A stretch of DNA of 64,000 nucleotides from WTGA01 sp965214055 (GCA_965214055.1 OZ243931.1:1178001-1242000), one strand, 5' to 3'. Counted from the first letter of the stretch, positions 8,336-17,422 are shown. Numbers and translations: made by a program. The notes: generated by a model not told the origin, from the sequence alone.

Positions 8336-9507
8336 TACAACCGCCCTACCCGATTATGCATTGCAAATCCACGTAAACTCCGAGCATGATTTTTACCAAA
8401 AGCAATCACTTTAAACAACTCGCCCATCTCGTGAGGCAGGGTAAGTTTCTTGATTTCCTGGGCAACTCTCAGCGTGTCCCGGGTTGGGTGGTGGTCATCC
8501 TGCAGGTCCTGCAGATCATCCAGCAGTCCCAGTAAAAGCAGGAAACTGCCTTGCGTCGTATAGCCGATGGTTTCCAGCCCGGCGCGTTGTCCGGCCTGCT
8601 GAATGGCCGTGAAATCGACATGCGCTGAAATATCCTGTATGCCGGGATAAAAAAAGGGGTCGGTGTGGGCCACGTGCCGGTAGTGGCACATCAGCGTGCC
8701 ATCGCTTCGGTCCGGATGATAGTATTCGTGCCGGGGAAACCCATAGTCACACAATAGCACAACCCCGGAATTCAGCTTTTCTCCAACGGTCCGAACCCAG
8801 GCTTCGGCGCAGTCTCCGATTTCACTCCGGTACCCCGCCGGCAAAGCATACCGGGACAATCGGTCTGCGTGGGGTGCCGTCAACCGGTTTTCGCTCACGG
8901 CCCACACAAGCCCGTTTTCGCCATGCATCACTCCGACTTCCCGGGGTTCCCCCTGAGTGTCCACCTCAAAACGGGTGACCGGCATGGCATCCAGAAGTTC
9001 ATTGGCAATGATCACGCCGCTCACACCGTCCCCGGGGAGGTCTGTTCGCCAGGAAACCCGGTCGGCACAGGTCAGGGTTCCCTTCTCAATCGTGCGTTGC
9101 TGCCTGGCCCTGAGGTCCGGGCTCGGTTCAATGATCCAGTATTCGTCAGGCAGCCCTCCGGCCGCTTCAGCCGCCTGAAGAAAATCCCGGGAAAACTCCC
9201 CGGTCCCGGCACCATATTCCACAACAATCCGGTCATCGGCGGGTTTCATGGTCCGGAAGATTTCGCCGCATTGCCGGGCCATGCACCGGGCAAAAAGCGG
9301 TCCCATCAGGGGGGCGGTAACGAAATCCCCTGCATTGCCGAATTTGACAGCCCCGGCACTGTAGTATCCCAGCCCGGGGGCATAGAGCGCCAGCTCCATA
9401 TACCGATCAAAGCCCATCCAGTTTCCGTTGGCATGGATCTCGCTGGAGATGACGTCATGCAGCATTGATGAATGCCGGACCTGGTCTTTGCTGGGTTCAT
9501 GGAACAT
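8335..9507 (-). CDS. MidA/NDUFAF7-family class I SAM-dependent methyltransferase
   Basis: A 390-residue protein of the MidA family (DUF185). Eukaryotic NDUFAF7 methylates an arginine of a complex I subunit; bacterial members are usually annotated only as SAM methyltransferases. Diagnostic motifs are RYMELALYAPGLGYYSAG near residue 30, the FVTAPLMGPLFA segment, SAM-binding VEYGAGTGEFSRDFL and ANELLDAMPV. The ATG at 9507 places the family N-terminus about 30 residues before the first motif and has AAGGTG upstream; a longer open frame reaches 9612 but adds non-family sequence. Tightly coupled to uppP. Confidence 0.88.
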   Translation of the reverse strand: MFHEPSKDQVRHSSMLHDVISSEIHANGNWMGFDRYMELALYAPGLGYYSAGAVKFGNAGDFVTAPLMGPLFARCMARQCGEIFRTMKPADDRIVVEYGAGTGEFSRDFLQAAEAAGGLPDEYWIIEPSPDLRARQQRTIEKGTLTCADRVSWRTDLPGDGVSGVIIANELLDAMPVTRFEVDTQGEPREVGVMHGENGLVWAVSENRLTAPHADRLSRYALPAGYRSEIGDCAEAWVRTVGEKLNSGVVLLCDYGFPRHEYYHPDRSDGTLMCHYRHVAHTDPFFYPGIQDISAHVDFTAIQQAGQRAGLETIGYTTQGSFLLLLGLLDDLQDLQDDHHPTRDTLRVAQEIKKLTLPHEMGELFKVIAFGKNHARSLRGFAMHNRVGRL

Positions 9508-9603
9508 GGAATACCGACACCTTGAGCTCGGGGTTGGGCCATAGCGACCCTGTGGACTGGACCTGTGAACCTTACGGGATTCGTCCGGGTCAATCAATCC
9601 GCA

Positions 9604-9634
9604 TTGCCGCAATCAAAACCTGACGGGGTATAAT
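9604..9634 (+). promoter_or_regulatory. Possible sigma-70 promoter of the pteridine reductase gene
   Basis: A perfect -10 hexamer TATAAT lies at 9629-9634, 26 bp before the ATG at 9660. The best -35 candidate is TTGCCG at 9604-9609, with a long 19-bp spacer, so the -10 is the only strong element. The gene is divergent from the MidA-type gene. Confidence 0.4.
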
Positions 9635-9659
9635 CCACGCCAAACCTCCTGCAAGGAAC

Positions 9660-10403
9660 ATGAAAAAACTGGAAGACAACGTCGCGTTAATCACCGGCGG
9701 ATCCCGCCGGATCGGGGCCTGTACGGCAAGGTACCTGCATTCGAAGGGCATGCGAATCATCCTGCACTATCACCGCAGTTCCGTGGATGCGGAAAACCTG
9801 CAGACAGAACTGTGTGAAATTCGGCCCGACTCGGTGGTCTTGATACAGGGCGACCTGAAAAGGATCTCGGAAATGAAATACCTGGTCCGTGAATCCGTAC
9901 ACAAACTGGGAAGGCTGGATGCCCTGGTAAACAATGCATCCGCTTTTTACCCGACCCCCCTGGCCACCGCCACCGAAGACCAGTGGCAGGCGATCATGGA
10001 GACCAACCTGATGGCGCCTTATTTCATTTCCCAGGCCGCCGCCCCCTATCTGGCGAAAAACAAGGGGGTCATCATCCACATGACGGATATTTACGCCGGC
10101 CGCCCGCTGCCCGGCCATTCCATTTATGCCGCATCGAAAGCGGGACTGGTCTCCCTCACCAAGTCGCTGGCCCAGGAACTGGGTCCGGACATCCGGGTCA
10201 ATGCCGTGGCCCCGGGTGCCATTCTCTGGCCGGAACATGCCACGGATGAAATTTCACAGCAACGAATGATTTCCAGGACCCCCCTGAAACGCGCGGGGGA
10301 GCCTGAGGACATCGCCAAAACCATCTATTTTCTCATTGCCGGTTCCCAGTATATCAGCGGCCAGGTCATCCGCGTCGACGGAGGACGTACCACGATGCCC
10401 TGA
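9660..10403 (+). CDS. Pteridine reductase (FolM/PTR1-type short-chain dehydrogenase)
   Basis: A 247-residue SDR reductase expected to reduce dihydromonapterin or dihydrobiopterin with NADPH. The cofactor motif is GGSRRIGA, where the arginine pair replaces the usual GxGIG pattern; this RRIG form is characteristic of pteridine reductases. The NNAS motif (VNNASAFYPTP), catalytic YxxxK (YAASKAG) and C-terminal RVDGGRTTMP follow. A good ribosome site (AAGGAAC) precedes the ATG at 9660. It stands alone, divergent from the MidA-type gene and upstream of the accessory island. Confidence 0.85.
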   Translation: MKKLEDNVALITGGSRRIGACTARYLHSKGMRIILHYHRSSVDAENLQTELCEIRPDSVVLIQGDLKRISEMKYLVRESVHKLGRLDALVNNASAFYPTPLATATEDQWQAIMETNLMAPYFISQAAAPYLAKNKGVIIHMTDIYAGRPLPGHSIYAASKAGLVSLTKSLAQELGPDIRVNAVAPGAILWPEHATDEISQQRMISRTPLKRAGEPEDIAKTIYFLIAGSQYISGQVIRVDGGRTTMP

Positions 10404-10661
10404 AGCATGTCCGATCACTGCCCCGGGAAACAAACCGGCGGTGCGCTTTTCCCTGGAAGGTCCTCTTTGAGCCTGGGCAGTTGTGCCGAAGTGCCCTCGA
10501 AACTGGTGTTCGTGAGATCATACAGACGCTTGAGCGCAACAGCTAAAGACCGCTTAACCCTGTGAATTACCAAATCACAAACACATGCTGCACTATGCCG
10601 ATTTTCAATTTCCCGACAGACAAGGTCAGGTAACAGGGTCATCCGTTCAGGAGACTGCTGC
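10404..10661. other. 258-bp intergenic spacer before the accessory island
   Basis: No gene is supported here. A minus-strand open frame (10415-10693) reads with a plausible composition (a CVCDLVIHRVKRSLAVALKRLYDL segment) but has no recognisable family and runs into the start of the next gene. A CAGGAGA ribosome site at the right end belongs to the DUF262 gene. Confidence 0.5.
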
Positions 10662-12284
10662 ATGAGCGATTTCATGTTAATGGAACCCGCCAATCAAAGT
10701 CTGGCGGAACTGCTGGGTACCGGGGTCAAATATGTCGTGCCGCGTTTTCAGCGGGATTATTCCTGGGAGCAGGAACAATGGGAAGACCTGTGGGCGGATA
10801 TCCAGAATCTGGAGCGGGAAGGCTATCACTACATGGGGTATATCGTCCTGCAGAGAAAAAGCCAGCATGATTTTGAGGTGATTGACGGACAGCAGCGTCT
10901 CGTTACCCTCTCTTTGCTGGTTCTGGCAGCAATGCGGCACATCGGGCAACTGGTTGATAAAGATGGAGAGGTAGAAAATAACCAGGAGCGTTTAAAAGAG
11001 ATTGCCGGACGCTACATCGGCTCAAAAGATATTATTTCGCTGCGAGTCAGCAGCAGACTGACGCTGAACCGCAACAATGACCACCTCTACAAGGACATAT
11101 GCTCCAATCTCCGTGTGCCCCAAAGCCGGGGGGGCATGGTAACCAACAGGCTCTTGGGCAGGGCATTCAGATTTTTTTGCAACAAGAAGACCGGGGCCTG
11201 CGGTGAGGACATTGCCGCGTTCATTACCCGGTTTTCATCCAGGCTGATTTTCACAAAAATCGTGGTGCAGGACAGTCTGAATGCCTACAAAGTATTCGAA
11301 ACATTGAATGCCCGAGGGGTGCAGCTTTCCACCCCGGACCTGTTGAAAAACTACATTTTTTCAGTAGTCAGCCAGAATGACAATGTGCCCGATGAAACAC
11401 TGGATGATCTTGATGAAACCTGGTCGATTATCCTGGGCCAATTGGGCGGAAACAACTTTACGGATTTTGTCCGCTATCACCATAACTCCCACAGGGCGTT
11501 CTCAACCAAGAGAGAGCTGTTCAAATCGGTCAGGCAACTTTACACCCTGCCTGAACAGGCGCATGGCTATCTGCAGTCATTGCTGGATACTGCGCCTGTA
11601 TACGCCTCCCTGTCTGAACCTTATGACGAATGGTGGCAACGGGATGACGGAAGGTGCCGGGATGCCGTACATTTTCTTGAAGGCCTGAAGCTGTTCAGGA
11701 TACGCCAGCCTTATACCGTGCTGATGGCAGCATTCCAGCAGTTCCAGCCAGATGAGTTCATCAAGACTTTAAAATATATCTATAGCCTGTCTATCCGTTA
11801 CAATGTGATTTGCGGCTATTCGGCAAATGAGCAGGAAAAGCGCTACAACAACATCGCCATGCGGATATCTTGTGGCAAATTCCAGCGTGCAAGTCATGTC
11901 AAGAATAGCCCTGACTATCAGGCTATCTATCCCGCAGATGAAACATTCAGAAATGCCTTTGAGTACTACAAAATGCCAAGTCGGCGCTCATCCAAAAAAA
12001 TCCGGTTTTTACTGGCTGACATCGAAAGCCGTTCAGGCCAGCGTGTCAACTACCTGGACACGACACTTGAACATGTCTGCCCCTACAATCCAGACCAGGA
12101 CTGGCATCAGTATTTTGGGGAGGGAGCCAATGATATTGCAGACCGCCTGGGCAATATGGTGTTGCTGCAACAAGACGACCTTGGCCGCACAGATTTTGCT
12201 ACAAAAAAGCCTGTTACCGTGACACTCCGTTCACTCTGGCTAAAAAGGTTGCCGGGTATGGAGACTGGGACTTGCCGACCCTGA
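10662..12284 (+). CDS. DUF262/DUF1524 (GmrSD-like) nuclease-type protein, frameshifted near the 3' end
   Basis: Single-chain protein with an N-terminal DUF262 domain and C-terminal HNH-type DUF1524 domain, the architecture of GmrSD/SspE-like defence enzymes that cut modified DNA under NTP control. DUF262 landmarks are VVPRFQRDYSWEQEQW at about 26-41 and the DGQQR motif (EVIDGQQRLVTL) near residue 70. A NARGVQLSTPDLLKNY segment follows. The DUF1524 part shows LEHVCPYNPDQDW and DRLGNMVLLQQ. After FATKK the frame departs from the family and ends at 12284. Adding one base in the A6 run at 12203-12208 restores a family-like end in the other frame (CYRDTPFTLAKKV through QSWLADQAVRVWRVD, stop at 12340). 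Start ATG 10662 has CAGGAGA upstream. May be inactive or altered. Confidence 0.85.
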   Translation: MSDFMLMEPANQSLAELLGTGVKYVVPRFQRDYSWEQEQWEDLWADIQNLEREGYHYMGYIVLQRKSQHDFEVIDGQQRLVTLSLLVLAAMRHIGQLVDKDGEVENNQERLKEIAGRYIGSKDIISLRVSSRLTLNRNNDHLYKDICSNLRVPQSRGGMVTNRLLGRAFRFFCNKKTGACGEDIAAFITRFSSRLIFTKIVVQDSLNAYKVFETLNARGVQLSTPDLLKNYIFSVVSQNDNVPDETLDDLDETWSIILGQLGGNNFTDFVRYHHNSHRAFSTKRELFKSVRQLYTLPEQAHGYLQSLLDTAPVYASLSEPYDEWWQRDDGRCRDAVHFLEGLKLFRIRQPYTVLMAAFQQFQPDEFIKTLKYIYSLSIRYNVICGYSANEQEKRYNNIAMRISCGKFQRASHVKNSPDYQAIYPADETFRNAFEYYKMPSRRSSKKIRFLLADIESRSGQRVNYLDTTLEHVCPYNPDQDWHQYFGEGANDIADRLGNMVLLQQDDLGRTDFATKKPVTVTLRSLWLKRLPGMETGTCRP

Positions 12285-12463
12285 ACCGCCATCAATCCTG
12301 GCTTGCAGATCAGGCGGTGAGAGTCTGGCGTGTAGATTGACCCGCTTCGTTTAAATGATTTCCATGAATTTCACTCCTATGGAACGAGAGACCACGGCGA
12401 ATGGAACAGTGAAGACCCCGTGCTACGGCAGTGGCGGGTTGTGGAATTTTCCGAGACGAGCGA

Positions 12464-13519
12464 ATGAAGACTGACGTCGGAATCTGGAATATCGACCAGA
12501 AATGCCGGGCCGGACGCAAGCTTGATGTCGCCGACCGGCTTGAGACGGAAGAGATGCTGGAAGAGGTTCTGGTGAAGAATCCCGACATGCTGATGCGCGG
12601 ACTCACGCTGATTGGCAGACAGGTACCGATAGAGACCGGATACATCGACCTTCTTGGTATCGACGAGGACGGGCGACTGGTGGTCTTTGAACTAAAGCGC
12701 GAGAAGCTCAGGCGCGATGCCGTGGCACAGATACTGGATTACTGCACTTGGTTGGAGACCCTGGCGGATTCGCAAATCTCAGATCTTATCGCCGAGGAAT
12801 CCGGCAAACATGGGACGACAAAGATTACAGACTTTGATGAATGGTATGCAAACCAGCCCGGAGACAGCATCAGGCCCATCAGGATGGTGCTGGTCGGCTT
12901 GGGAATCGATGCCAGCGCCGACCGAATGGTTGAGTATCTGGCAGCACGGAACATCGACATCAGGCTCTTGACCTTCCACGGCTATACACTTGGCACTGGC
13001 TTGCTGTTGGCCAGGCAGGTACGGACCACAGCGGATGCCCGTCCGTCCACCGATGGTCGCCCAAGCGCCAGCACCTTGAATCGAAAAGCCACCGAGTTTG
13101 GCGTGGCCGATATCTGGCAGGACGCGCAAAAATCATTGGACTACGGAACCGGAAAGTACTATACACAGTCCGGCATTACCTTCCAGCAGCGAACGATCAC
13201 ACTCCCCGACAAGGTGCGTGCCCGCGGATCGCATTCCATATCAATCGACAGGCCGGAAATGGTTCGAATCACTTTCTATCCAGCGGCTGTAGACCTCGGT
13301 TGGAAACGCCTAAAAGAGTTGAAGAAGGTAATTCCGTTCAAAGAGGAGAAGCCGCCAAATGCACCCGCCACGCGTCGGGCCCCGAAGCAATGGTATTGCC
13401 ACCTTGACGAGGATTCCTGGAACAGCGGAAAGGCCCATCTAGTCGAGTTCGTGGGGCACATAGACGACGCCTGGCGCGCCCGTGAACACACTGTTTCCGA
13501 AGAAGCCGAGGAATCCTGA
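12464..13519 (+). CDS. DUF91/NucS-like PD-(D/E)XK endonuclease
   Basis: A 351-residue protein whose N-terminal third matches the DUF91/NucS nuclease fold. It has an EEMLEEVLVKNPDML helix, RQVPIETGYIDLLGIDEDGRLVVFELKREK (the D...ExK catalytic core) and AVAQILDYCTWL. NucS/EndoMS enzymes cut mismatched or branched DNA; related DUF91 proteins also occur in defence islands. The remaining 200 residues include a basic central region and an end with WYCHLDEDSWNSG, which I do not recognise. The ATG at 12464 is preferred to a GTG at 12431 because family similarity begins after it. It lies 124 bp after the restored end of the DUF262 protein on the same strand, so the pair may act together (inference). 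Confidence 0.82.
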   Translation: MKTDVGIWNIDQKCRAGRKLDVADRLETEEMLEEVLVKNPDMLMRGLTLIGRQVPIETGYIDLLGIDEDGRLVVFELKREKLRRDAVAQILDYCTWLETLADSQISDLIAEESGKHGTTKITDFDEWYANQPGDSIRPIRMVLVGLGIDASADRMVEYLAARNIDIRLLTFHGYTLGTGLLLARQVRTTADARPSTDGRPSASTLNRKATEFGVADIWQDAQKSLDYGTGKYYTQSGITFQQRTITLPDKVRARGSHSISIDRPEMVRITFYPAAVDLGWKRLKELKKVIPFKEEKPPNAPATRRAPKQWYCHLDEDSWNSGKAHLVEFVGHIDDAWRAREHTVSEEAEES

Positions 13520-13543
13520 CGAAAGAAACACATACTCGGACCC

Positions 13544-13714
13544 ATGGCAATACGAGACAGGTTCAGGGCCTGGTACGTGCTGTTCGGGAATGGCCCGGCT
13601 TCGCAGACAATCCTTGTTCGTGAATATTTCGAGCGGCACTGGGCGTGCTTCAAAGTGGAGGCGCAAAAAATAACCCCTTCACACAACCATAACAACTATT
13701 CCGCCACGAGCTAA
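13544..13714 (+). CDS. Possible 56-residue small protein of unknown function
   Basis: A short open frame starting 25 bp after the DUF91 gene reads from an ATG through RFRAWYVLFGNGPASQ, LVREYFERHWACFKVEAQK and a polar tail ending at TAA 13712-13714. The composition is protein-like (aromatic and charged residues mixed), but there is no clear ribosome site and no family that I know. It could be a remnant of a longer gene in the island. Confidence 0.22.
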   Translation: MAIRDRFRAWYVLFGNGPASQTILVREYFERHWACFKVEAQKITPSHNHNNYSATS

Positions 13715-13748
13715 TAATCTGTCTGGACCGGTTATTCCCCTTTGGTAT

Positions 13749-14723
13749 TCAGGGAATCAGAACCGTAGACCCCGTGGTCGCCCGTTCTTCCAGGTCGCGG
13801 TGAGCCTGCGCGGCTTCCGATAACGCGTACGTCTGGTTCACGGCCACCTTGACTGCCCCGCGGCCAACCGCCTCAAACAGGCGCCCGGCGCCCTCTTCCA
13901 GCAAATTGCGGGTGGCCGTGTGGCTTGCCAGCGTCGGCCGGGTGACATACAGCGACCCCTTGGGTGCCAGTATTGCCGGGCTGAACGGCTCAACCGGTCC
14001 AGAAGCGTTACCGTACGTGGCCAGCACACCGAAGGGCCGAAGGGAATCCAGGGATGCCTCAAACGTGGCCTGGCCAACCGAGTCATAGGAGACCGCCACT
14101 CCTTCTCCCCCGGTGAACTCCCGGACCCGTTCCGCGATGTTCTCTTCGCGGTAAAGGATAATATGTTCAGCCCCGTTGGCCTTGGCCAGTTCCGCCTTTT
14201 CCTGCGAACCCACACAACCAATGACCCGGGCGCCCAGATGCCGGGCCCACTGGCAAAGGATGAGCCCGACGCCTCCTGCCGCCGCCAGCACCAGAATCGT
14301 GTCGCCCGCTTTGACCGGGTACGTCCGAAACAGAAGATAATGCGCCGTCAGCCCCTTTAACATCATCCCGGCTGCCGTCCGGTCATCAATGGCATCCGGC
14401 AGTTTCAGCAGTTTCTCCGCTGCGATTCGCCGCCTTTGCGCATAGGCGCCCGGCACCATGGCATACGCAACCCGATCGTTGACCTGCAGCCCTTCGACAC
14501 CCTCACCAAGGGATTCAACAACGCCCACAGCTTCCATGCCCAGCACGGCGGGCAACCCGGCCACGGGATAAAGACCGGTACGCATGTACACATCAATAAA
14601 ATTCAGACCCACTGCAGACTGCCGGACCAATGCTTCTCCGGGTCCGGGGTCCCCCACCTCAATTTCATCCCAGCTCAATTGCTCTGGCTCCCCTGGTTGA
14701 TGAATGCGTATGGCATGGGTCAT
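13749..14723 (-). CDS. qor: NADPH:quinone reductase (Qor/zeta-crystallin type MDR)
   Basis: A 324-residue zinc-independent medium-chain dehydrogenase that reduces quinones with NADPH. Family motifs are VGLNFIDVYMRTGLYP, LGMEAVGVVESLGEGV, the MMLKGLTAHYLL segment and the Rossmann motif AAAGGVGLILCQWA. The end carries the usual ALSEAAQAHRDLEERATTGSTVL. No catalytic zinc ligands are seen, consistent with Qor rather than alcohol dehydrogenase. Start ATG at 14723. It is divergent from dsbB. Confidence 0.92.
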   Translation of the reverse strand: MTHAIRIHQPGEPEQLSWDEIEVGDPGPGEALVRQSAVGLNFIDVYMRTGLYPVAGLPAVLGMEAVGVVESLGEGVEGLQVNDRVAYAMVPGAYAQRRRIAAEKLLKLPDAIDDRTAAGMMLKGLTAHYLLFRTYPVKAGDTILVLAAAGGVGLILCQWARHLGARVIGCVGSQEKAELAKANGAEHIILYREENIAERVREFTGGEGVAVSYDSVGQATFEASLDSLRPFGVLATYGNASGPVEPFSPAILAPKGSLYVTRPTLASHTATRNLLEEGAGRLFEAVGRGAVKVAVNQTYALSEAAQAHRDLEERATTGSTVLIP

Positions 14724-15030
14724 AAGTCAGCCCTCTGTATCAGGTTTGAATTTGAATTGAAATAACGGGAGCCCGCCTTGAATTGAAGCCCTTTTCCCTG
14801 GAGATCCACCCGGCTGGTTCCTGCCCGTCAAGTGTATGGCGTATCGGCCCGGTTGGCAACGCATCTCCCCCGGAAACCGGGGCCACTTCCCAGCAGCTGG
14901 CTGCACCGGACCTCCACGGATTCCCGGCATACAGAATCGGATGTTGATCTGCTCAATAGTTCAAAGCATGGCTCCCTGCTCATGTAAAATCAGAAGATCA
15001 CCCTGTTTATCGACAATCATTTTCCAGGCC
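14724..15030. other. 307-bp divergent intergenic region between qor and dsbB
   Basis: Presumably holds the promoters of both genes. A 10-bp word, TTGAATTGAA, occurs twice (about 14752 and 14779) close to the qor start. The reading frame that runs in front of dsbB from 14836 has no family content. I see no RNA gene or clear operator. Confidence 0.45.
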
Positions 15031-15513
15031 ATGTCCAGTCGCATCATTTCCTTTGCCGGATTCATCACCTGCTTCGCGCTTATCGCCATTGCCCTGTACT
15101 TCCAGCATGTTGAAGGGCTCGACCCCTGCCCCCTGTGTATTTTCCAGCGAGTAGCTTTTATTGTCATGGGCCTTGTCTTTCTGGTTTGCTTTTTGCACAA
15201 CCCCCGAAGGCTCGGACAACGCATCTATGGCCTGCTGGCAATCCTCAGCGGACTGTCTGGCGCCGCCATTGCGGGCCGGCATGTCTGGCTGCAAAACCTG
15301 CCCGAAGATCAGGTTCCGGAATGCGGACCCAGTCTCGAATTCATGCTGGATGTCTTTCCCCTGGTCCAGGTACTGGAAACCGTGCTGAAAGGTTCCGGAG
15401 AATGCGCTGAAATCTCCTGGACCCTATTGGCGATTTCCATGCCGGGATGGAGCCTGATCTGGCTGATCCTGCTCACATTGCTGTCCCTTCGACTGGTATT
15501 TCCCAGACCATAG
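15031..15513 (+). CDS. dsbB: DsbB, quinone-linked disulfide bond oxidoreductase
   Basis: Inner-membrane enzyme that reoxidises DsbA and passes electrons to ubiquinone. From the ATG at 15031 it has 160 residues, the family length, with four hydrophobic helices. The first periplasmic cysteine pair is C33-P-L-C36 (DPCPLCIFQR) and the second pair lies in the loop with PECGPS and GECAEISW. An upstream in-frame extension to 14836 lacks family features and is rejected. The stop codon is directly followed by the ATG of the next gene, so the two are translated as a unit. Confidence 0.93.
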   Translation: MSSRIISFAGFITCFALIAIALYFQHVEGLDPCPLCIFQRVAFIVMGLVFLVCFLHNPRRLGQRIYGLLAILSGLSGAAIAGRHVWLQNLPEDQVPECGPSLEFMLDVFPLVQVLETVLKGSGECAEISWTLLAISMPGWSLIWLILLTLLSLRLVFPRP

Positions 15514-16095
15514 ATGTCCCTTGCCACCCTGACCAGAGAGATCCGGCGGTGCCGGCTTTGTGAACCGGTGCTTCCAGAAGGCGCCAACCCGGTTTTTCGT
15601 GCCGCACCGGGTGCAAGAATCCTGGTGGCGGGCCAGGCTCCCGGGATTCGTGTCCACAACACCGGGATTCCGTTCAACGACCCCAGCGGTGACCGGTTGC
15701 GGCAGTGGATGAACGTCGACCGGGCCACCTTTTACGACCCCGGCAAAATCGCCATCATTCCCATGGGGTTCTGTTATCCGGGAACGGGAAAGAGTGGCGA
15801 CCTGCCCCCCCGACCGGAATGTGCCGACACCTGGCGGGCAAAACTGCTGGGCTTTCTTCCCGCAATCACGCTGACTCTTGCCATCGGCCAGTATGCCCAT
15901 CGGTATCATCTTGGCCGCCAAAGAAAGAAAACCCTGACCGAAACCGTCAAATGCTGGCGAATCTATGGCAAAAACATGCTGCCGCTGCCTCATCCGAGCC
16001 CACGCAACAACATCTGGTTGAAAAAGAATCCGTGGTTCGAAGAAGAGGTCATCCCCGAGTTGCGGGACCGGGTGGCCGGGCTGCTGAACGACTAA
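15514..16095 (+). CDS. Uracil-DNA glycosylase superfamily protein, probably Fe-S type
   Basis: A 193-residue protein with the family 4/5-like motif GQAPGIRVHNTGIPFNDPSGDRLR and the C-terminal loop HPSPRN, which in this superfamily correspond to the catalytic water-activating and DNA-intercalating motifs. Four cysteines are arranged as in Fe-S glycosylases: C-x2-C at 13-16 and two more 15 residues apart (GFCYPG...PECADTW). Base excision of uracil or a related lesion is likely, but the motif differs from typical family 4 enzymes, so the substrate is uncertain. It starts immediately after the dsbB stop. Confidence 0.8.
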   Translation: MSLATLTREIRRCRLCEPVLPEGANPVFRAAPGARILVAGQAPGIRVHNTGIPFNDPSGDRLRQWMNVDRATFYDPGKIAIIPMGFCYPGTGKSGDLPPRPECADTWRAKLLGFLPAITLTLAIGQYAHRYHLGRQRKKTLTETVKCWRIYGKNMLPLPHPSPRNNIWLKKNPWFEEEVIPELRDRVAGLLND

Positions 16096-16133
16096 TCCGT
16101 CCCCCGCTTCTGCTATGAAACCATGCCGGTGCG

Positions 16134-17291
16134 TTACTGTGTCACGGCGGCATACCAGCAGGCAAAGTTGCCCACGCTGGGCTCCAAAGCCGAAAACCGT
16201 CCCTGGACAGCAAAGGGGGATTCCATACCCGCCTGCTGTTTTTCAAGCGCCGGAATGTCTTCATTGATGGCAATGTCAAATCGGGAGTAGTACGTCTCAG
16301 CCGTTGCCCGAAACGCTGGCAGCCGGGTCGTCTGTGATGGGAAACAGACCGTCTGGACCGCCCGGGTGCGGGTCGCTGTCAAGGGATAGACATGATACAT
16401 CCACAGGCAATCAGACCCGGCCGCGAACGTCATATTCGGGTAAACCCAGGTATAACGGGCTCCTCTTTTTTCCCGCTCCCCCAGGGACTTGATCCGGGGG
16501 AAGGAACAACCCTGGTTTTCTTCGAGGAGTGCGGGATTGGCGGTGGTTGGACCAAACTGGGTCGTGTATTCCCCCATCACGTCATCCGCTGGGTCCGGTT
16601 CCGGGTAATAGTGGCTGATGGACTCCGGGTGAACGTAAGGGAGATGGTAGTACTCGTTGAATACCTCGAGAAACAGCTTCCAGTTACAGTCCACATCCAG
16701 GACCCGCTGGCGTCCCGTGACCAGATCATCCGGCGACCAGGGCGCATGCATCTGCGGAAAATCCCCCAGCCACTCATCAAGGGGACCCGGATTTTCCTCC
16801 AGGCTCAGGAATACGAAACCATCCTGTGTGACCACATGAAATTTTTTCAGCCCCATCCCCTTTTCAGAAAACCCCGGTGCATTCTCCATTCTGGACGCGG
16901 ACACAAGTCGCCCTGAATAATCATAGCTCCAGCCATGAAATGGGCACACCATGGCCCGGCAGTTGCCTTTTCCGCTCATGATCTGACTGGACCGGTGCAG
17001 GCAGGAATTCGACATGGCCTGCAATGCGCCGTGTTCGTCCATGATCACCACGATGGCGATGTTTCCGAGGTGGATCGTTTCGTAATCCCCCGGCCTCTTC
17101 CACTGGTCGCGACGACCGATGCCCAGCCAGCCATGCCTGAACACACGCTCCATTTCATGCCTGAACCAGCCCTCCTCGTGATAGCAGGGCGGCGGCAGGC
17201 TGCTGGAGGAGGCAATGGGATGTTTCACCCTCTCCAATGCTTGTTTTATCCGATCTGCAGACATGGCCAATTCAGGATTATACGGTTTCAT
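16134..17291 (-). CDS. Rieske-type ring-hydroxylating oxygenase large subunit, GbcA-like
   Basis: A 385-residue oxygenase alpha subunit. The Rieske [2Fe-2S] ligands are in SCLHRSSQ and CPFHGWSYDY. The mononuclear iron site is suggested by EVFNEYYHLPYVHPES, with a later aspartate in INEDIPALEKQQAG. The overall pattern resembles glycine betaine or stachydrine demethylating monooxygenases more than aromatic dioxygenases, which also need a beta subunit not found here. No reductase partner is adjacent. Together with the dimethylglycine-dehydrogenase-like gene at 48.4 kb, it would fit a methylated amine catabolic route; that link is inference. Confidence 0.85.
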   Translation of the reverse strand: MKPYNPELAMSADRIKQALERVKHPIASSSSLPPPCYHEEGWFRHEMERVFRHGWLGIGRRDQWKRPGDYETIHLGNIAIVVIMDEHGALQAMSNSCLHRSSQIMSGKGNCRAMVCPFHGWSYDYSGRLVSASRMENAPGFSEKGMGLKKFHVVTQDGFVFLSLEENPGPLDEWLGDFPQMHAPWSPDDLVTGRQRVLDVDCNWKLFLEVFNEYYHLPYVHPESISHYYPEPDPADDVMGEYTTQFGPTTANPALLEENQGCSFPRIKSLGEREKRGARYTWVYPNMTFAAGSDCLWMYHVYPLTATRTRAVQTVCFPSQTTRLPAFRATAETYYSRFDIAINEDIPALEKQQAGMESPFAVQGRFSALEPSVGNFACWYAAVTQ

Positions 17292-17422
17292 TCACACCAA
17301 TTGTTGCCGTCCCTATTGTAGGGGCATTGTTGTCTTGAGGTGAAGCCATTGAGGACAGGCCGCTGAATTCTGCCTCCCCGAACCCCGTGCCGGAAAAATC
17401 ACGGGCATTCGGCCTGCACCCC

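Noticed and set aside
10415..10693. 92-residue minus-strand frame before the DUF262 gene
   Set aside because: Overlaps the DUF262 start and promoter region and has no recognised family; possible remnant only.
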